Assembly (NCBI RefSeq): GCF_002335745.1
Contig: NZ_NIST01000001.1
Location: 3,338,390-3,402,389 of the forward strand
DNA: 64,000 nt
Reading direction: 5' to 3'
Origin: Evansella halocellulosilytica
GTDB lineage: Bacteria; Bacillota; Bacilli; Bacillales; Salisediminibacteriaceae
The notes under the pieces are model-generated. The model saw only the letters and a program-made list of their open reading frames with translations, had not been told where the DNA came from and made no database searches. Below, piece after piece: positions 26,518 through 35,938 of the stretch. The translations under genes and the position numbers were made by a program. How positions within the stretch are numbered: position 1 is the stretch's first letter; every line of letters starts with the position of its first letter.

Positions 26518-26533
26518 CCGTTTTAACCTTCAT

Positions 26534-27505
26534 TCAGTCATTTGAAAATTGGGTAGCGTATGTCGTAAGCAGCCGCTCTCCGGTATCAGAAGTAAATTCA
26601 AAACGATCATACGTGATGTCTGGTTCGTGTTCTAATAAAGAGCGCTCATAATGGTGCTGAAGTACAAATTGTGTTTTATTATTTGAATACGAAATAAAGT
26701 TCACACCTGAGAATTCTTTTTGTTCAAATGAGTTTAACATTTGAATAAGAAGCGAGTTATGGCAATACACGCAATGCTCATGGCCGATACCGAGTTTTGA
26801 AAGTCCACGCTCTAGTGCAGTTAAGGACGGGGCTTCAAGTTCATTTAATAATATTTGATAAGGGTCAAATTGAGACTTATTTAACCTTACAGTTGAACCA
26901 TGGCTCAATTCAATTTGTTTCCCGTTATTAAGTTGAAAAGTTGTATCTGATACAAATACAGCTGGCTGCCAGTTTCCTTTTATTTTAACTTCAAATTCAA
27001 ATGGACAGCCTTCAACAGAGAGAGCTTCATTTTTTTGCTCGTCATAAATATATATTTTTTTCCCTTTTACTACAAGCTGATAATAAATAAACCTTTCTTC
27101 AAACAAAAGATCTTCATGCTTAATACGACGCATTTCTTGCTGGATAAAATTTAATAAAGTTTGAGTTTCTTTATTTTTCCTTTCAGCTTCATCCCATTTT
27201 TCTTTTAAAGCGAATGCGAGAGACTGTGTATACGTATAGTGAAATGGTTCAGACATAGGTTCAATACGTTGACCCGGTGTCTCAATGATGTCGTTTTCTT
27301 TTAATATCGTATCTATCCCAAAGCGATCATCATCTGCTAAATTAAAATCAGGGACTGTCATAACTCCTACAACTTTAACAATTGCCCGCCAAGGTTTATT
27401 AGGTTCAAGCTTTAATTCTTTTAAACAGCAAATATACGTTCCGTTTTTCCCTTGTTTTAGTAAAACCTTTTGTCCTATATACTTTTCAGCATCATTTCGA
27501 TTCAT
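26534..27505 (-). CDS. Hypothetical protein, 323 aa
   Basis: A soluble protein of mixed alpha/beta character whose family I do not recognise. It starts NRNDAEKYIGQKVLLKQGKN, an SH3-like barrel pattern, and has a second similar barrel near residues 155-225 (GKKIYIYDEQKNEALSV, VRLNKSQFDPYQ). A charged helical linker (about 105-150) separates them. The C-terminal third holds HEHCVYCHNSLL, a CxxC that could bind zinc or act in redox. The ATG at 27505 is chosen over a GTG four codons earlier because AAAGTGGGG precedes it. It is a single-gene unit with a strong terminator. Confidence 0.65.
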   Translation of the reverse strand: MNRNDAEKYIGQKVLLKQGKNGTYICCLKELKLEPNKPWRAIVKVVGVMTVPDFNLADDDRFGIDTILKENDIIETPGQRIEPMSEPFHYTYTQSLAFALKEKWDEAERKNKETQTLLNFIQQEMRRIKHEDLLFEERFIYYQLVVKGKKIYIYDEQKNEALSVEGCPFEFEVKIKGNWQPAVFVSDTTFQLNNGKQIELSHGSTVRLNKSQFDPYQILLNELEAPSLTALERGLSKLGIGHEHCVYCHNSLLIQMLNSFEQKEFSGVNFISYSNNKTQFVLQHHYERSLLEHEPDITYDRFEFTSDTGERLLTTYATQFSND

Positions 27506-27644
27506 AAGAATCCCCACTTTAATATTAAATTCGTAAATATGAAAGGCGAATATAATTTACACTCTTTCAGTAACTTTCCTTATTCCATTATAATACATAT
27601 CAACCTTAGGATTCATTAACATAAAAGAAGAATTAAAAAAATTT

Positions 27645-28595
27645 TTATGACTGTTTTTTCAAATAATCAAGTATTCCCATTGCACTGATGTTTAAATCGA
27701 GATGAATCATCTTATAAGCAGTGTGGTCATTCTTAATACCATCTTTTTTTAATTGTTCGTTGACAGCTACTAAAAGTTCTTCTTTCAAACCTTCATGTCC
27801 TAAATCTTTTTCTAATGATTCTTTTCCTAATTTTAAAAAGATTGGCAGCCAATAGCGAATTTGTTTATAAACTAAATTGGGGTGTGTACTTAAACCATAA
27901 TGTCCAAATGCAATGAACATCGGTTTCATTGATTCAATTTTTTCTATAGATAATAACATTTCTTCTGGATCGAACTGATTAGGTGACGTCGATGGAAGAT
28001 ATAAGTAACTACCATCTCGTTCAAGTGACGGGTAACGTATCCCAATTGTATCTCCTGTGAACATCGTTAATGTTTTTGAATCATAAATACTAAAATGATG
28101 TCTTGAGTGACCTGGAGTATCGATAAACGTTAACGTTCTATCTTTCGTAAGTGTCAGTGTCGAATTGTCAGTTTTTTCAATGATTCGATCTTTTTCTACT
28201 GGTAATACCGGGGAGAATAGCTTATCAAACGAATCGCCGTAAACAGCTTTTGCACCTTTTATTAATTTTGTCGGATCGATTAAGTGTCGAGCACCTTTAG
28301 GGTGAACGATTAGCTTAGCATTCGGACATTCACTTAATAATAAACCAGCACCTCCTGAATGGTCTAAATGAATATGAGTGACAATCACCCATTTAATATC
28401 AGATAATGAAATGCCGAGTTCCTCTAACCCTTTTTTAATATGTTTATTAGAAGAGCTTGGTCCTGTTTCGATTAACGTAACAGCCACTTCTGGTTTGTCA
28501 ACCAGTACATATGTACCGGTCCTTTCTTCACTCCCTAAATCATACCCATCGATTAAATATAAATGTCGGTTTATGGCAGAGACAAGATGTGACAA
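27645..28595 (-). CDS. MBL-fold metallo-hydrolase
   Basis: The 316-aa cytoplasmic protein has intact metallo-beta-lactamase motifs: THIHLDHSGGAG (about residue 73), HSRHHFSIYD with its metal histidine (about 164), FTGDTIG (about 180) and FGHYGLS (about 231). The start is a TTG at 28595, nine bases after AAAGGAG. The substrate is not predictable; relatives hydrolyse thioesters or lactones. It stands in contrast to the degenerate MBL protein at 864-1724. Confidence 0.8.
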   Translation of the reverse strand: MSHLVSAINRHLYLIDGYDLGSEERTGTYVLVDKPEVAVTLIETGPSSSNKHIKKGLEELGISLSDIKWVIVTHIHLDHSGGAGLLLSECPNAKLIVHPKGARHLIDPTKLIKGAKAVYGDSFDKLFSPVLPVEKDRIIEKTDNSTLTLTKDRTLTFIDTPGHSRHHFSIYDSKTLTMFTGDTIGIRYPSLERDGSYLYLPSTSPNQFDPEEMLLSIEKIESMKPMFIAFGHYGLSTHPNLVYKQIRYWLPIFLKLGKESLEKDLGHEGLKEELLVAVNEQLKKDGIKNDHTAYKMIHLDLNISAMGILDYLKKQS

Positions 28596-28741
28596 GATTT
28601 TCAGCTCCTTTAATAAAATATATTTTCATTATTGTATTGAATCGTTACAAGTTTGTAAACTGATTAACATGAAAATGTAAATGATTTATAGGAAGATTGT
28701 CCCCTGCAAAATCATGTATTTACCGATATTATGATGAAATG

Positions 28742-28770
28742 CCCCCCTTAAAATATTTTGGGTGTTCGAA
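28742..28770 (+). promoter_or_regulatory. Putative sigma-I autoregulatory promoter
   Basis: CCCCCC at 28742-28747 and TTCGAA containing CGAA at 28767-28770 lie just upstream of sigI. Sigma-I promoters are described with a -35 of ACCCCC type and a -10 of CGAA type. The spacing here is 19 bp. A sigma-A -10 (TATAAT at 28775-28780) overlaps downstream. Confidence 0.45.
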
Positions 28771-28804
28771 ATACTATAATTGATATAATGAGAGGTGTTT
28801 TCTT

Positions 28805-29548
28805 GTGTTAAAGCGCCTGTTTACGAATAATATAGATCAACATTCATTAAATGAAACGATCATGGAAATACAGGATGGACACGAAGAATTAGAGAATGAT
28901 TTAATTAAACAATACATACCATTTATTCGAAAAACAACTGCAAAAGTTTGTAAACGGTATATAAGTACAACAGAAGATGATGAGTATAGTATTGCTCTAA
29001 TTGCGTTTAGTGAAGCAATTCGTCAATATTCACCTGAAAAAGGAAGTTCCTTTTTATCTTTTGCTAGTCTTGTTATACGTAGAAGAGTCATTGATTATAT
29101 ACGGCAAGAACAGAGAAGGCGAACTCCAATATCGATTGATTATACAGAAACAGATAAAGAAAATATGGAGAATGTTGCAGAAGTTCATGCTTCTGTACAG
29201 GAGTATGAAAATATGCTTGAAAATGAATATCGTCGTGAAGAGATTATTCATTTACAAGAAAATCTACATACGTATGGGATTACTCTTTCAGAAGTATCCG
29301 AACAGTCTCCGAAACATCAAGATGCACGAGAAAATATGTTGGAAATTGCTAAAACGGTCGTAATGAATGATGATTTACGCGAAACACTAATTGAGAAAAA
29401 AAGACTTCCTATGAAACACCTGACAAATGAGATTGCGATGAGCAGAAAAACGATTGAACGTAATAGAAAATATATCATCACTCTAACCCTCATATTAATG
29501 GAAGATTACCGTTACCTTAAGGATTACTTGAAGGAGTGGATATCGTGA
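28805..29548 (+). CDS. sigI: RNA polymerase sigma factor SigI
   Basis: The 247-aa alternative sigma factor has a sigma-70 region 2 (about residues 28-100: LIKQYIPFIRKTTAKVC, YSIALIAFSEAIRQYSPEKG, SFLSFASLVIRRRVIDYIR) and a divergent C-terminal helix-turn-helix (about 190-240, MKHLTNEIAMSRKTIERNRK) typical of SigI. In B. subtilis it serves heat and envelope stress; in clostridia it responds to polysaccharides. The start is GTG at 28805. It is coupled to rsgI by a 4-bp overlap. Confidence 0.93.
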   Translation: MLKRLFTNNIDQHSLNETIMEIQDGHEELENDLIKQYIPFIRKTTAKVCKRYISTTEDDEYSIALIAFSEAIRQYSPEKGSSFLSFASLVIRRRVIDYIRQEQRRRTPISIDYTETDKENMENVAEVHASVQEYENMLENEYRREEIIHLQENLHTYGITLSEVSEQSPKHQDARENMLEIAKTVVMNDDLRETLIEKKRLPMKHLTNEIAMSRKTIERNRKYIITLTLILMEDYRYLKDYLKEWIS

Positions 29549-30720
29549 AAAAAGGGGTCATATTAGAAAAAAAGAAGCGTTTTATGGTTGTTATGACAAG
29601 GTCAGGGGAGATAGAAAAAGCAAAAATAAGGAAAAAGGGGGTTATCGGTGAAGAGGTTTCATATGTTCCAGCTAGATCAATACAATTTTCAACAGTATAT
29701 CAAAATAAAACATATAGTGTTCCGTTAGCGTTAGCGATGGTCATCTTACTGATGATTCCTATTGTTCCTTTTCTGTCAACAGAAAGGGTATACGGAACTG
29801 TTTCCTTTGATGTGAATCCTAGTGTAGAATTAACAGTTAATGATAGTTATGATGTCATTGCAACAAATGGATTTAATAAAGAAGGAAGGGAAGTATTAAA
29901 TAATATAGACGATAAACTAATCGGAGAGTCATTGAATTCTGCAGCGACACTTCTCATTGAAAAGAGTGAAGAGCTAGGTTATTTATCTTCAAGTGAAATT
30001 TATTTGTCTTCACAATTATCATTGTCAAATCAAGACATGTGGGGAGAAGATTATGAGCAGTGGGTTTCGTCAATTAACGAAAAATACTCTGTCCAATTTA
30101 TTTCCATATTTTTAGATGATGATATTATTAATGAAGCGAAAGAATATTCAATATCTCCAACAAAATTTTTATTACTTAAAGAAGCAGAAAAGAAGGGAAT
30201 TGATATTGATTCTTCAGAGCTTAACAATCTTACTGTCAATGAAATAGAGACAAGTATTGGCGAGCTTGTTGAGAATGTAGTCCCGGAAAATAAAATAAAT
30301 ATGAACTCATCTAATAATCATAATCCTCCAAATGAAGAGAAAGAAGAGCAGAAACCAACAAGTACAAATGAGCTTTCAGAGCCATTAAAAATAAAAGGTA
30401 CGAAGAAAGAGGATGCTCCATCACAAAGAAATGATGAAATGAATCAACGTGAAAAACCTAAAGATAACATAAAAGATGAAGAGCACCCATCAGTTAATAA
30501 ATCAAATAACCGTAATGAACGAGCAAATGAAGCTCCTGGTCAAAACAAAAAAAACAATAATCAAAACGAAAATGCGACTCGTCATTCTCAAAATGAAAAA
30601 AATAATCGTGAGAATAATCAACAAAATAATCAACAAAATGATTCTAAATCACATAAAGAGAAATCAGATGATCACCCATCAAGTAACAACCAAGGTCGCG
30701 GAAATGGACAGTCAGACTGA
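29545..30720 (+). CDS. rsgI: Anti-sigma-I factor RsgI
   Basis: The 391-aa membrane protein has an N-terminal cytoplasmic RsgI domain (about residues 1-50) that binds SigI, one membrane helix (about 55-77, PLALAMVILLMIPIVPFL) and an extracellular domain opening YGTVSFDVNPSVELTVN. The NP in that motif is the recalled autoproteolytic site of RsgI proteins. The last 150 residues are a low-complexity N/Q/K/E-rich tail without any carbohydrate-binding module. I chose the GTG at 29545, nine bases after AAGGAG and overlapping the sigI stop. Confidence 0.92.
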   Translation: MKKGVILEKKKRFMVVMTRSGEIEKAKIRKKGVIGEEVSYVPARSIQFSTVYQNKTYSVPLALAMVILLMIPIVPFLSTERVYGTVSFDVNPSVELTVNDSYDVIATNGFNKEGREVLNNIDDKLIGESLNSAATLLIEKSEELGYLSSSEIYLSSQLSLSNQDMWGEDYEQWVSSINEKYSVQFISIFLDDDIINEAKEYSISPTKFLLLKEAEKKGIDIDSSELNNLTVNEIETSIGELVENVVPENKINMNSSNNHNPPNEEKEEQKPTSTNELSEPLKIKGTKKEDAPSQRNDEMNQREKPKDNIKDEEHPSVNKSNNRNERANEAPGQNKKNNNQNENATRHSQNEKNNRENNQQNNQQNDSKSHKEKSDDHPSSNNQGRGNGQSD

Positions 30721-30764
30721 ATATTTATAGGTCTAAACGCTTGTTTCTCATATATTTAAATTTT

Positions 30765-30839
30765 AACCACCTTTAATTTTCTTGCTATTACGAACTATTT
30801 ATCGTAATCGTAAATTAGAAAAGGGTGGTTTTATTTATT
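30765..30839 (+). promoter_or_regulatory. Long hairpin with T-run that contains the ribosome site of the next gene
   Basis: AACCACC (30765-30771) pairs with GGTGGTT (30824-30830), and an inner stem ATTACGA (30787-30793) pairs with TCGTAAT (30802-30808). TTTATTTATT follows. The right arm includes the AAAGGGTGG ribosome site of the gene starting at 30840. The element is thus both a probable rsgI terminator and a mask on downstream translation. Confidence 0.6.
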
Positions 30840-31406
30840 ATGATTATGAATAAAGTTCGCGATGTAAATATAAAGTTAGTAATGCCAATAGTAGTGTTAA
30901 CTTTCTTATTACTTGGACATACAAATGTCGTAAAAGGGGAAGATGATGCTGAGGTAAGGACTGTTAATTTAAATGAAATTTTTAATAGTCAAAGCAATGA
31001 AGAAAGAAATACAGTAAATCATATAGATAGGAAGAGAGGAGACGAAGGTTTCCGTGTATACCCTCAATCAGTAAGGAGTTTAAAAAGAAATATCGAGAAG
31101 ATTGAAAACGCTACTGCAATGTCTGTACTTGCACGTAATGTTGAAAGAAAGTTAGAAAGATTTTATGGGAATGATGAATCAAAGGTGCGTGCAAGTCATG
31201 CTAGAGAAGAAATCATGAATAAGTCAGCTGAAGAGCGAAGTTCCTTATTAACTAAAACAAGTAACAAAGATAAAGACAAGGATCGGTTCGATAAAAAGAA
31301 AAATGGTCAAAAACAATCTGCAAAAGGAAATGCCCCAGAATTAGAGAAGAAGAAACAAAAGGGAAACAAAGGCAGTAATGTAAAGGGACAAGATAAAAAA
31401 CCGTAA
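30840..31406 (+). CDS. Secreted, strongly basic low-complexity protein
   Basis: The 188-aa protein has an N-terminal signal or anchor segment (about residues 10-30, LVMPIVVLTFLLLGHTNVV). A helical middle region follows (SLKRNIEKIENATAMSVLAR). The last 50 residues are disordered and lysine-rich (NKDKDKDRFDKKKNGQKQ). I recognise no domain. It directly follows sigI-rsgI, and its ribosome site is inside a hairpin, so it may belong to the same regulon (inference). The start could also be the ATG two codons later. Confidence 0.6.
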   Translation: MIMNKVRDVNIKLVMPIVVLTFLLLGHTNVVKGEDDAEVRTVNLNEIFNSQSNEERNTVNHIDRKRGDEGFRVYPQSVRSLKRNIEKIENATAMSVLARNVERKLERFYGNDESKVRASHAREEIMNKSAEERSSLLTKTSNKDKDKDRFDKKKNGQKQSAKGNAPELEKKKQKGNKGSNVKGQDKKP

Positions 31407-31473
31407 TGAGTTGTGTCGATTTTGACAAAGTTGATGGTGAAAAAACGCGAGACTCTTAACATAGCCATTATAA

Positions 31474-31508
31474 AAAAGGGATGAGACCATTAGTCTTCAT
31501 CCTTTTTT
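31474..31508 (-). terminator. Terminator overlapping the end of the TelA-partner gene
   Basis: On the minus strand GGATGAAG pairs with CTCATCCC across a loop that contains the stop codon, and is followed by TTTTTTAT. The mirror T-run on the plus strand means it may also end the plus-strand secreted-protein gene. Confidence 0.65.
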
Positions 31509-32422
31509 TGTTCATATCTAATTTGATTTAATCGTAAAAGGTGATCCATTCTTTCCATTCTCGAATGATTAATTTGATCTTTTAAATCTTCTGTAAATGT
31601 GATCATCGAATTAACAGTGTTCAGTAAGTCGTCATATTTCTCTTGTTTTTGTTCTTCAGATAAATGTTTATACGTTTCCAATAAATTTGGCAAATCTCTG
31701 TTCACGAGTCTCTTTAATTGGTGTTTCTCTTCAATATCAAATAAATGAATGTCATATAAACAGATCTCAATTAAAGATTGAAGAGCACCGATCTTTTCTT
31801 TCATTTCTTTATCTAATGGTACATTCGTTAACTGCTTTGCAGAAGTTAAAATTTCTTGCCTGTCACTATCGTTTTCGTAAGGGCGTTGGTCCTCATCCGA
31901 TGATAATGACGTAGGTGGGAGGGACTTATCGGTGCTATTACCTGATAAAGACTGATCAAGTTGATATAACGCAAGAAATACTTGTTTAAATAAATGGTGA
32001 TTCCGCACACTTCTTACGACCGTACGTCCATCTTTTTGATAATAAATCGTAGAATCAACACATTTCCCCATACCGTTTTCTTGTTTATACTGTTTTCTAT
32101 AAATAGTAATATAAACTCTTTTTTTTAGTTTTGCAGAAGATTTTTTTGTGTCGAGCAACTCTACATGAATTTTTTTCTGCTTTATTTTCACCTTAAATAA
32201 AAAGCCTTGAATTTCACGCTTAAATGTTTTATTTAAGCGTGGCAGTTCTGACAGAGAGGCTAAATCTGTAATAAACTCCACTGATTCGTATATAAAAGAC
32301 TCCGTATAAGAGCAAATAATGTCCGGGTCTTTTAACGGCTTCAGGTAGTTAGGCAGAAAAGGTTCAATCCATTTATGTTCCCATAATCGATCACGCCAGC
32401 TCAAACCTTTCACCTCATTCAT
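31490..32422 (-). CDS. Hypothetical protein co-transcribed with TelA, 310 aa
   Basis: The soluble protein overlaps the telA-like gene by eight bases, so it is translationally coupled to it. The N-terminal half (about residues 20-160) is beta-rich with alternating charged strands (GFLFKVKIKQKKIHVELLD, RVYITIYRKQYKQ). A low-complexity linker (about 163-190) leads to a helical C-terminal domain ending in a basic coil. TelA relatives are often paired with XpaC-type proteins; the helical C-terminus could be related, but I cannot confirm it. Function unknown. Confidence 0.6.
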   Translation of the reverse strand: MNEVKGLSWRDRLWEHKWIEPFLPNYLKPLKDPDIICSYTESFIYESVEFITDLASLSELPRLNKTFKREIQGFLFKVKIKQKKIHVELLDTKKSSAKLKKRVYITIYRKQYKQENGMGKCVDSTIYYQKDGRTVVRSVRNHHLFKQVFLALYQLDQSLSGNSTDKSLPPTSLSSDEDQRPYENDSDRQEILTSAKQLTNVPLDKEMKEKIGALQSLIEICLYDIHLFDIEEKHQLKRLVNRDLPNLLETYKHLSEEQKQEKYDDLLNTVNSMITFTEDLKDQINHSRMERMDHLLRLNQIRYEQKKDED

Positions 32423-33461
32423 TTAATAACTTCTGTTCCATTTGTTTGTTCAGTTGATCCATTTCAGTAATAAATTGTTTACTTGATTCAATAATTCGAC
32501 TGTTGGATTGTTCTGTCATTTCAATAGCTGCATATACATCTTCATACGCTTTTTTAAATGTTTCTAAAGCGACAGCGGGCTCTTCTAATGTTTTTAATGT
32601 TTCTTCTGTATTTGACTTAAGTAGTTCGGCATTCGTTAATAACATCGACTCAGTTGTTTTATTTACATTTTGAACAGCATCAATGACTTTTTTCTGATTG
32701 CTTAATGATAATTGAATAGAAGCGGTGACAGTAATGATGTTTTTCGTCATCGTGATCGCATTAAATATCGCTTCTTCTAATTTATCATTGTTCTCCACAA
32801 TGATATCGACAGATGCTAATGATTGCTGAAGAACTAAAACAGCTTGCTGCATATTCTTCACACGTGACAATACTTTTTGTTGTCCTTTTTGTACTGGTGT
32901 AGGATCATTTTTCCACTCATCTTTCTCCAGTTCTGCTTCTAACATTACGTTTAATTGCTTACCTACTTCAATTTGTTCATTTAATTTTTGAATTCTTTCT
33001 TTAGCAACTTCTTTAAGTTGGTGGAGCATCACAGTATCTTCCTGCAATCTGTCTTTCCCATTTAGGAGCGCTTCAATAATCGTATCTACTTCGGATTCAA
33101 TCGTTTGATATTTTCTAACATACTTCTCCATTGGGCTTTTTCGTACTACTTTATTAATAAACCGTTTAAACTTGCCTTCCTTTAAATAATTTGGCTCTAA
33201 TTCAGAAACGATTTCTTTTAATTTAGTTAATTGATCTGGCAATTCCTGATTCGGATCATTCATCATATCACTAACGGGGCGTTTTAAAGATTCTAGTGAT
33301 TCTCCAGCCTTTGCTTGCTCTTCAGTACCAATCTTCCCAAGGCTATCTAAAATTTCGTTGATATCTTTATCAGTCTGCATATGTTCTATATATTGTTTAG
33401 CCTTTTGTTCTTTCGTTAGTAATTGAAAATCACTTTGTTCGTTATATTGTTCATTTGACAT
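32415..33461 (-). CDS. TelA-family toxic anion resistance protein
   Basis: The 348-aa cytoplasmic protein is almost entirely helical and matches the TelA/KlaA/YaaN family: RFINKVVRKSPMEKYVRKYQ (about residue 103), a coiled-coil core with LHQLKEVAKERIQKLNEQI, and a conserved ITMTKNIITVTASIQLSL near 237. Family members are linked to tellurite and envelope-stress resistance, though the mechanism is unclear. It heads a two-gene minus-strand operon with the 310-aa protein. A GGAGG-type ribosome site precedes the start. Confidence 0.8.
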   Translation of the reverse strand: MSNEQYNEQSDFQLLTKEQKAKQYIEHMQTDKDINEILDSLGKIGTEEQAKAGESLESLKRPVSDMMNDPNQELPDQLTKLKEIVSELEPNYLKEGKFKRFINKVVRKSPMEKYVRKYQTIESEVDTIIEALLNGKDRLQEDTVMLHQLKEVAKERIQKLNEQIEVGKQLNVMLEAELEKDEWKNDPTPVQKGQQKVLSRVKNMQQAVLVLQQSLASVDIIVENNDKLEEAIFNAITMTKNIITVTASIQLSLSNQKKVIDAVQNVNKTTESMLLTNAELLKSNTEETLKTLEEPAVALETFKKAYEDVYAAIEMTEQSNSRIIESSKQFITEMDQLNKQMEQKLLNE

Positions 33462-33733
33462 CGTAGCAGCCTCCTATAAGCTAGGAATTTCGTCCTCAAT
33501 TATTTTATATACGACAAAATACACGTAGAAGTTTCATTAGTTTCATTATATAGTCGTACCTAAATTATACCCTTCAAAAAATGAGGAAACAACAATTGTT
33601 TCTAAAGCTTTATTGAGTACCTAGCGAATTCAATCTGAATGTAAGCTGTATCATTTTGTATAGGATTTGTTTCAATATAAAATGGACATAATAAACAAAT
33701 TCTTTTTAGAGTACATTAAGAAGGGGGATTAAC

Positions 33734-34486
33734 ATGTGTTTAATAGGATTCGCAATTAATGAGCATTCTGTTTTCCCGTTCATATTAGCGGCTAACCGTG
33801 ATGAATTTTATAAGAGGCACACAAAAGAAGCCCACTTCTGGCCAGAAAATCCTGATGTAATAGGGGGGGGTGACCTTGAGAAGGGCGGGACATGGTTGGG
33901 GTTCAATGTAAGCGGAGAGCTTGCGATGCTTACAAATATTCGAGAACTTGATTCTAGATCATTTTACTATTCAAGAGGAGAGTTAGTAAAAAACTATCTT
34001 ACTGATAAAAAGTCTTTTTCAACTAATCTTGATCAAGTCGAACAATTTGCTGGTTTCAATTTATTGTACGGTTCGATCAACCATTTATTTTATACATCTA
34101 ACAGATATGAATCGAAAGGACCAATTAACAACGGAATCCATGGAATTAGCAATGGTCAATTAAATTCTAATTGGCCAAAAGTTACAAAGATCAAACAGGG
34201 GTTATATGATAGTAAGCAGATCACAAAACAATCTGATATCGAAGAGTTTCTTCTTCATTTATTATTAAATAATGATAAATCGGAAGGCAGACAGCTTCCA
34301 AATACTGGATTTGATGAAAATACGGAAAAAATGCTATCACCAATTTTTATTGAATCTGATAACTATGGAACGAGATCAAGTACGATTATACTCGTGGATT
34401 ACACAGGTACATGTACGTTTATAGAAAGAACTTACAATAAAAGCAGTGTAGTACAAAAATATACGTTTTCACTAAAAAAAGTGTAA
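33734..34486 (+). CDS. NRDE family protein (TANGO2-like)
   Basis: The 250-aa protein starts MCLIGFAINEHSVFPFILAA and has the defining NRDE motif at residues 23-26 with the catalytic-like N-terminal Cys2 of the Ntn-hydrolase-like family. GGGDLEKGGTWLG (about residue 46) and NGIHGISNGQLNSNWPK (about 133) are also conserved. The animal relative TANGO2 has been tied to heme handling; the bacterial role is not settled. AGAAGGGGG precedes the ATG. It is convergent with the lipid-kinase gene. Confidence 0.85.
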   Translation: MCLIGFAINEHSVFPFILAANRDEFYKRHTKEAHFWPENPDVIGGGDLEKGGTWLGFNVSGELAMLTNIRELDSRSFYYSRGELVKNYLTDKKSFSTNLDQVEQFAGFNLLYGSINHLFYTSNRYESKGPINNGIHGISNGQLNSNWPKVTKIKQGLYDSKQITKQSDIEEFLLHLLLNNDKSEGRQLPNTGFDENTEKMLSPIFIESDNYGTRSSTIILVDYTGTCTFIERTYNKSSVVQKYTFSLKKV

Positions 34487-34499
34487 TGGAATGATTACG

Positions 34500-35393
34500 T
34501 TAAAAAAAACGAATTGCTTTATTCTTTACGTTAATCGTGATGGGGGTATTACATAATTCTTCACCGTCGCCTTGAACTGGTGTTTTCGTTAAAGCTGTTA
34601 TGGAAAAAAATGGCCCTTTTAATGTTTTAATATATGGTAAAAATAAATGCTTTTTGAAAAATACAGAAGGGAGTACTGTAAATAATCGCTTTAACGATAA
34701 ACCTTGGACAATAACAAGGTCAACTTCGCCATCTTGTGGATTTGCTTGAGGACAAATCGGTATTCCTCCACCATAAAAACTTGTATTTCCTCCAGCAATT
34801 AACCAAACGTTTTTAAATGAGTGTATCTTACCTCTTTCTTCCGCAACCTCTATTTGCACTGGTTTATACGTGATCGCAGCTTTAATGAAGAATAGAAGGT
34901 AGGTTAAGCGTCCTAAAAAGAAATAATTCAAAAGCTTTTTAAACTTAGAATGTTGACAAAGTGCTGCGGTTACAGCATCTACCCCGATACCGACAATTGA
35001 TAAGACGATATGGTTGTTTACCTGGATAAGGTCGTATTCTAATGGATGGTTTCGTTTAATTCGTTCGATTGCCTTTTTAGCATTGTTTTTTATATTTAAG
35101 GCTCGTCCAAAATCATTGCCTGACCCAGAAGGAATGAGACCAAACGGCACATTCGCCTCATATAAATGCTGAACAGTGTGATGTAAAGTACCATCACCAC
35201 CGATCACAAGTATTCCTTTAATTTCATCATTATAGCTGTTTATTTTATTTTTTATTTCATTCCACATGTTCTGACCTTGATATTGATGAGTATAATATGG
35301 TACAAAATTTGTAGTGAATTGTTGCTCGATTTGTTTTAGTATGTGCTTGTATTTACGTTGTCCCGAATATGAATTGATGATAATGATAAACAT
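34500..35393 (-). CDS. Diacylglycerol/lipid kinase family protein
   Basis: The 297-aa protein has the DAGK catalytic domain: NSYSGQRKYKHIL at the N-terminus, the nucleotide motif VIGGDGTLHHTVQ (about residue 62) and PFGLIPSGSGNDFGRAL (about 83). GDGEEL near 282 completes the active site. Relatives phosphorylate diacylglycerol, sphingoid bases or undecaprenol-type lipids; length and sequence fit the YtlR/BmrU group rather than essential DgkB. An ATG after AAGGAGAAC begins the gene. Confidence 0.85.
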   Translation of the reverse strand: MFIIIINSYSGQRKYKHILKQIEQQFTTNFVPYYTHQYQGQNMWNEIKNKINSYNDEIKGILVIGGDGTLHHTVQHLYEANVPFGLIPSGSGNDFGRALNIKNNAKKAIERIKRNHPLEYDLIQVNNHIVLSIVGIGVDAVTAALCQHSKFKKLLNYFFLGRLTYLLFFIKAAITYKPVQIEVAEERGKIHSFKNVWLIAGGNTSFYGGGIPICPQANPQDGEVDLVIVQGLSLKRLFTVLPSVFFKKHLFLPYIKTLKGPFFSITALTKTPVQGDGEELCNTPITINVKNKAIRFF

Positions 35394-35666
35394 AAATGTT
35401 CTCCTTCATAGAAACTCGAACTGATGTGTATAAATAAGATGATCTGCCGCAAAGGTTACTTTCTTTGAAATCATTTTTTATTATATCATCGAAAATATAG
35501 AATTGGTTGAATTATTTCGAATAAAGTATTATTGTATTGGAGAACAATCTGAACAATTTATGAATTTTAAATGATAATTACTGATGATTATAGTAAAAAG
35601 TATGTATAGGGTTTATAATGTATAATGTACAAAGTTGACTAAACCCGGTTAGAGGGAGGATTTATT

Positions 35667-35870
35667 ATGTTTTCAGGTATTGGAATTCCAGGATTGATTC
35701 TTATTCTTGTTATCGCCTTAATTATCTTCGGTCCTAAAAAACTTCCGGAGATCGGTCGTGCGATGGGACAGACATTAAGAGAATTCAAGAAGTCTACTCA
35801 AGATTTAACGAATGATGAAGATGAACATAAAACTTCAAAATATCAATCAAACAATCAAGAGACTAAATAA
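35667..35870 (+). CDS. tatA: Twin-arginine translocase subunit TatA
   Basis: The 67-aa protein has an N-terminal membrane helix ([17 protein letters not shown]), the [11 protein letters not shown] hinge and an amphipathic helix ([11 protein letters not shown]), followed by an acidic tail. TatA oligomers form the translocation pore for folded twin-arginine substrates. GGAGG lies upstream. tatC follows after 68 bp, making a complete minimal TatA-TatC system as in B. subtilis tatAy-tatCy. Confidence 0.93.
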   Translation: MFSGIGIPGLILILVIALIIFGPKKLPEIGRAMGQTLREFKKSTQDLTNDEDEHKTSKYQSNNQETK

Positions 35871-35938
35871 TGAGTTTTTGAAAGGATGTGAGGTGTCATC
35901 CATCTTGCATCTTTTTCATGTTTAAGGAGAGTTTTGTC

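Larger units (their letters stand above)
26162..26533. other. Gene-free interval with repeat C and a terminator
   Basis: This interval between ydbT and a convergent hypothetical gene holds no convincing gene. It contains repeat C (26411-26476) and the terminator of the minus-strand gene. The first 100 bp include TGTCTTTTGTCC and ACGTGCTTAGTTGTCC, which look like decayed pieces of the GGACA-type terminator. Confidence 0.6.
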
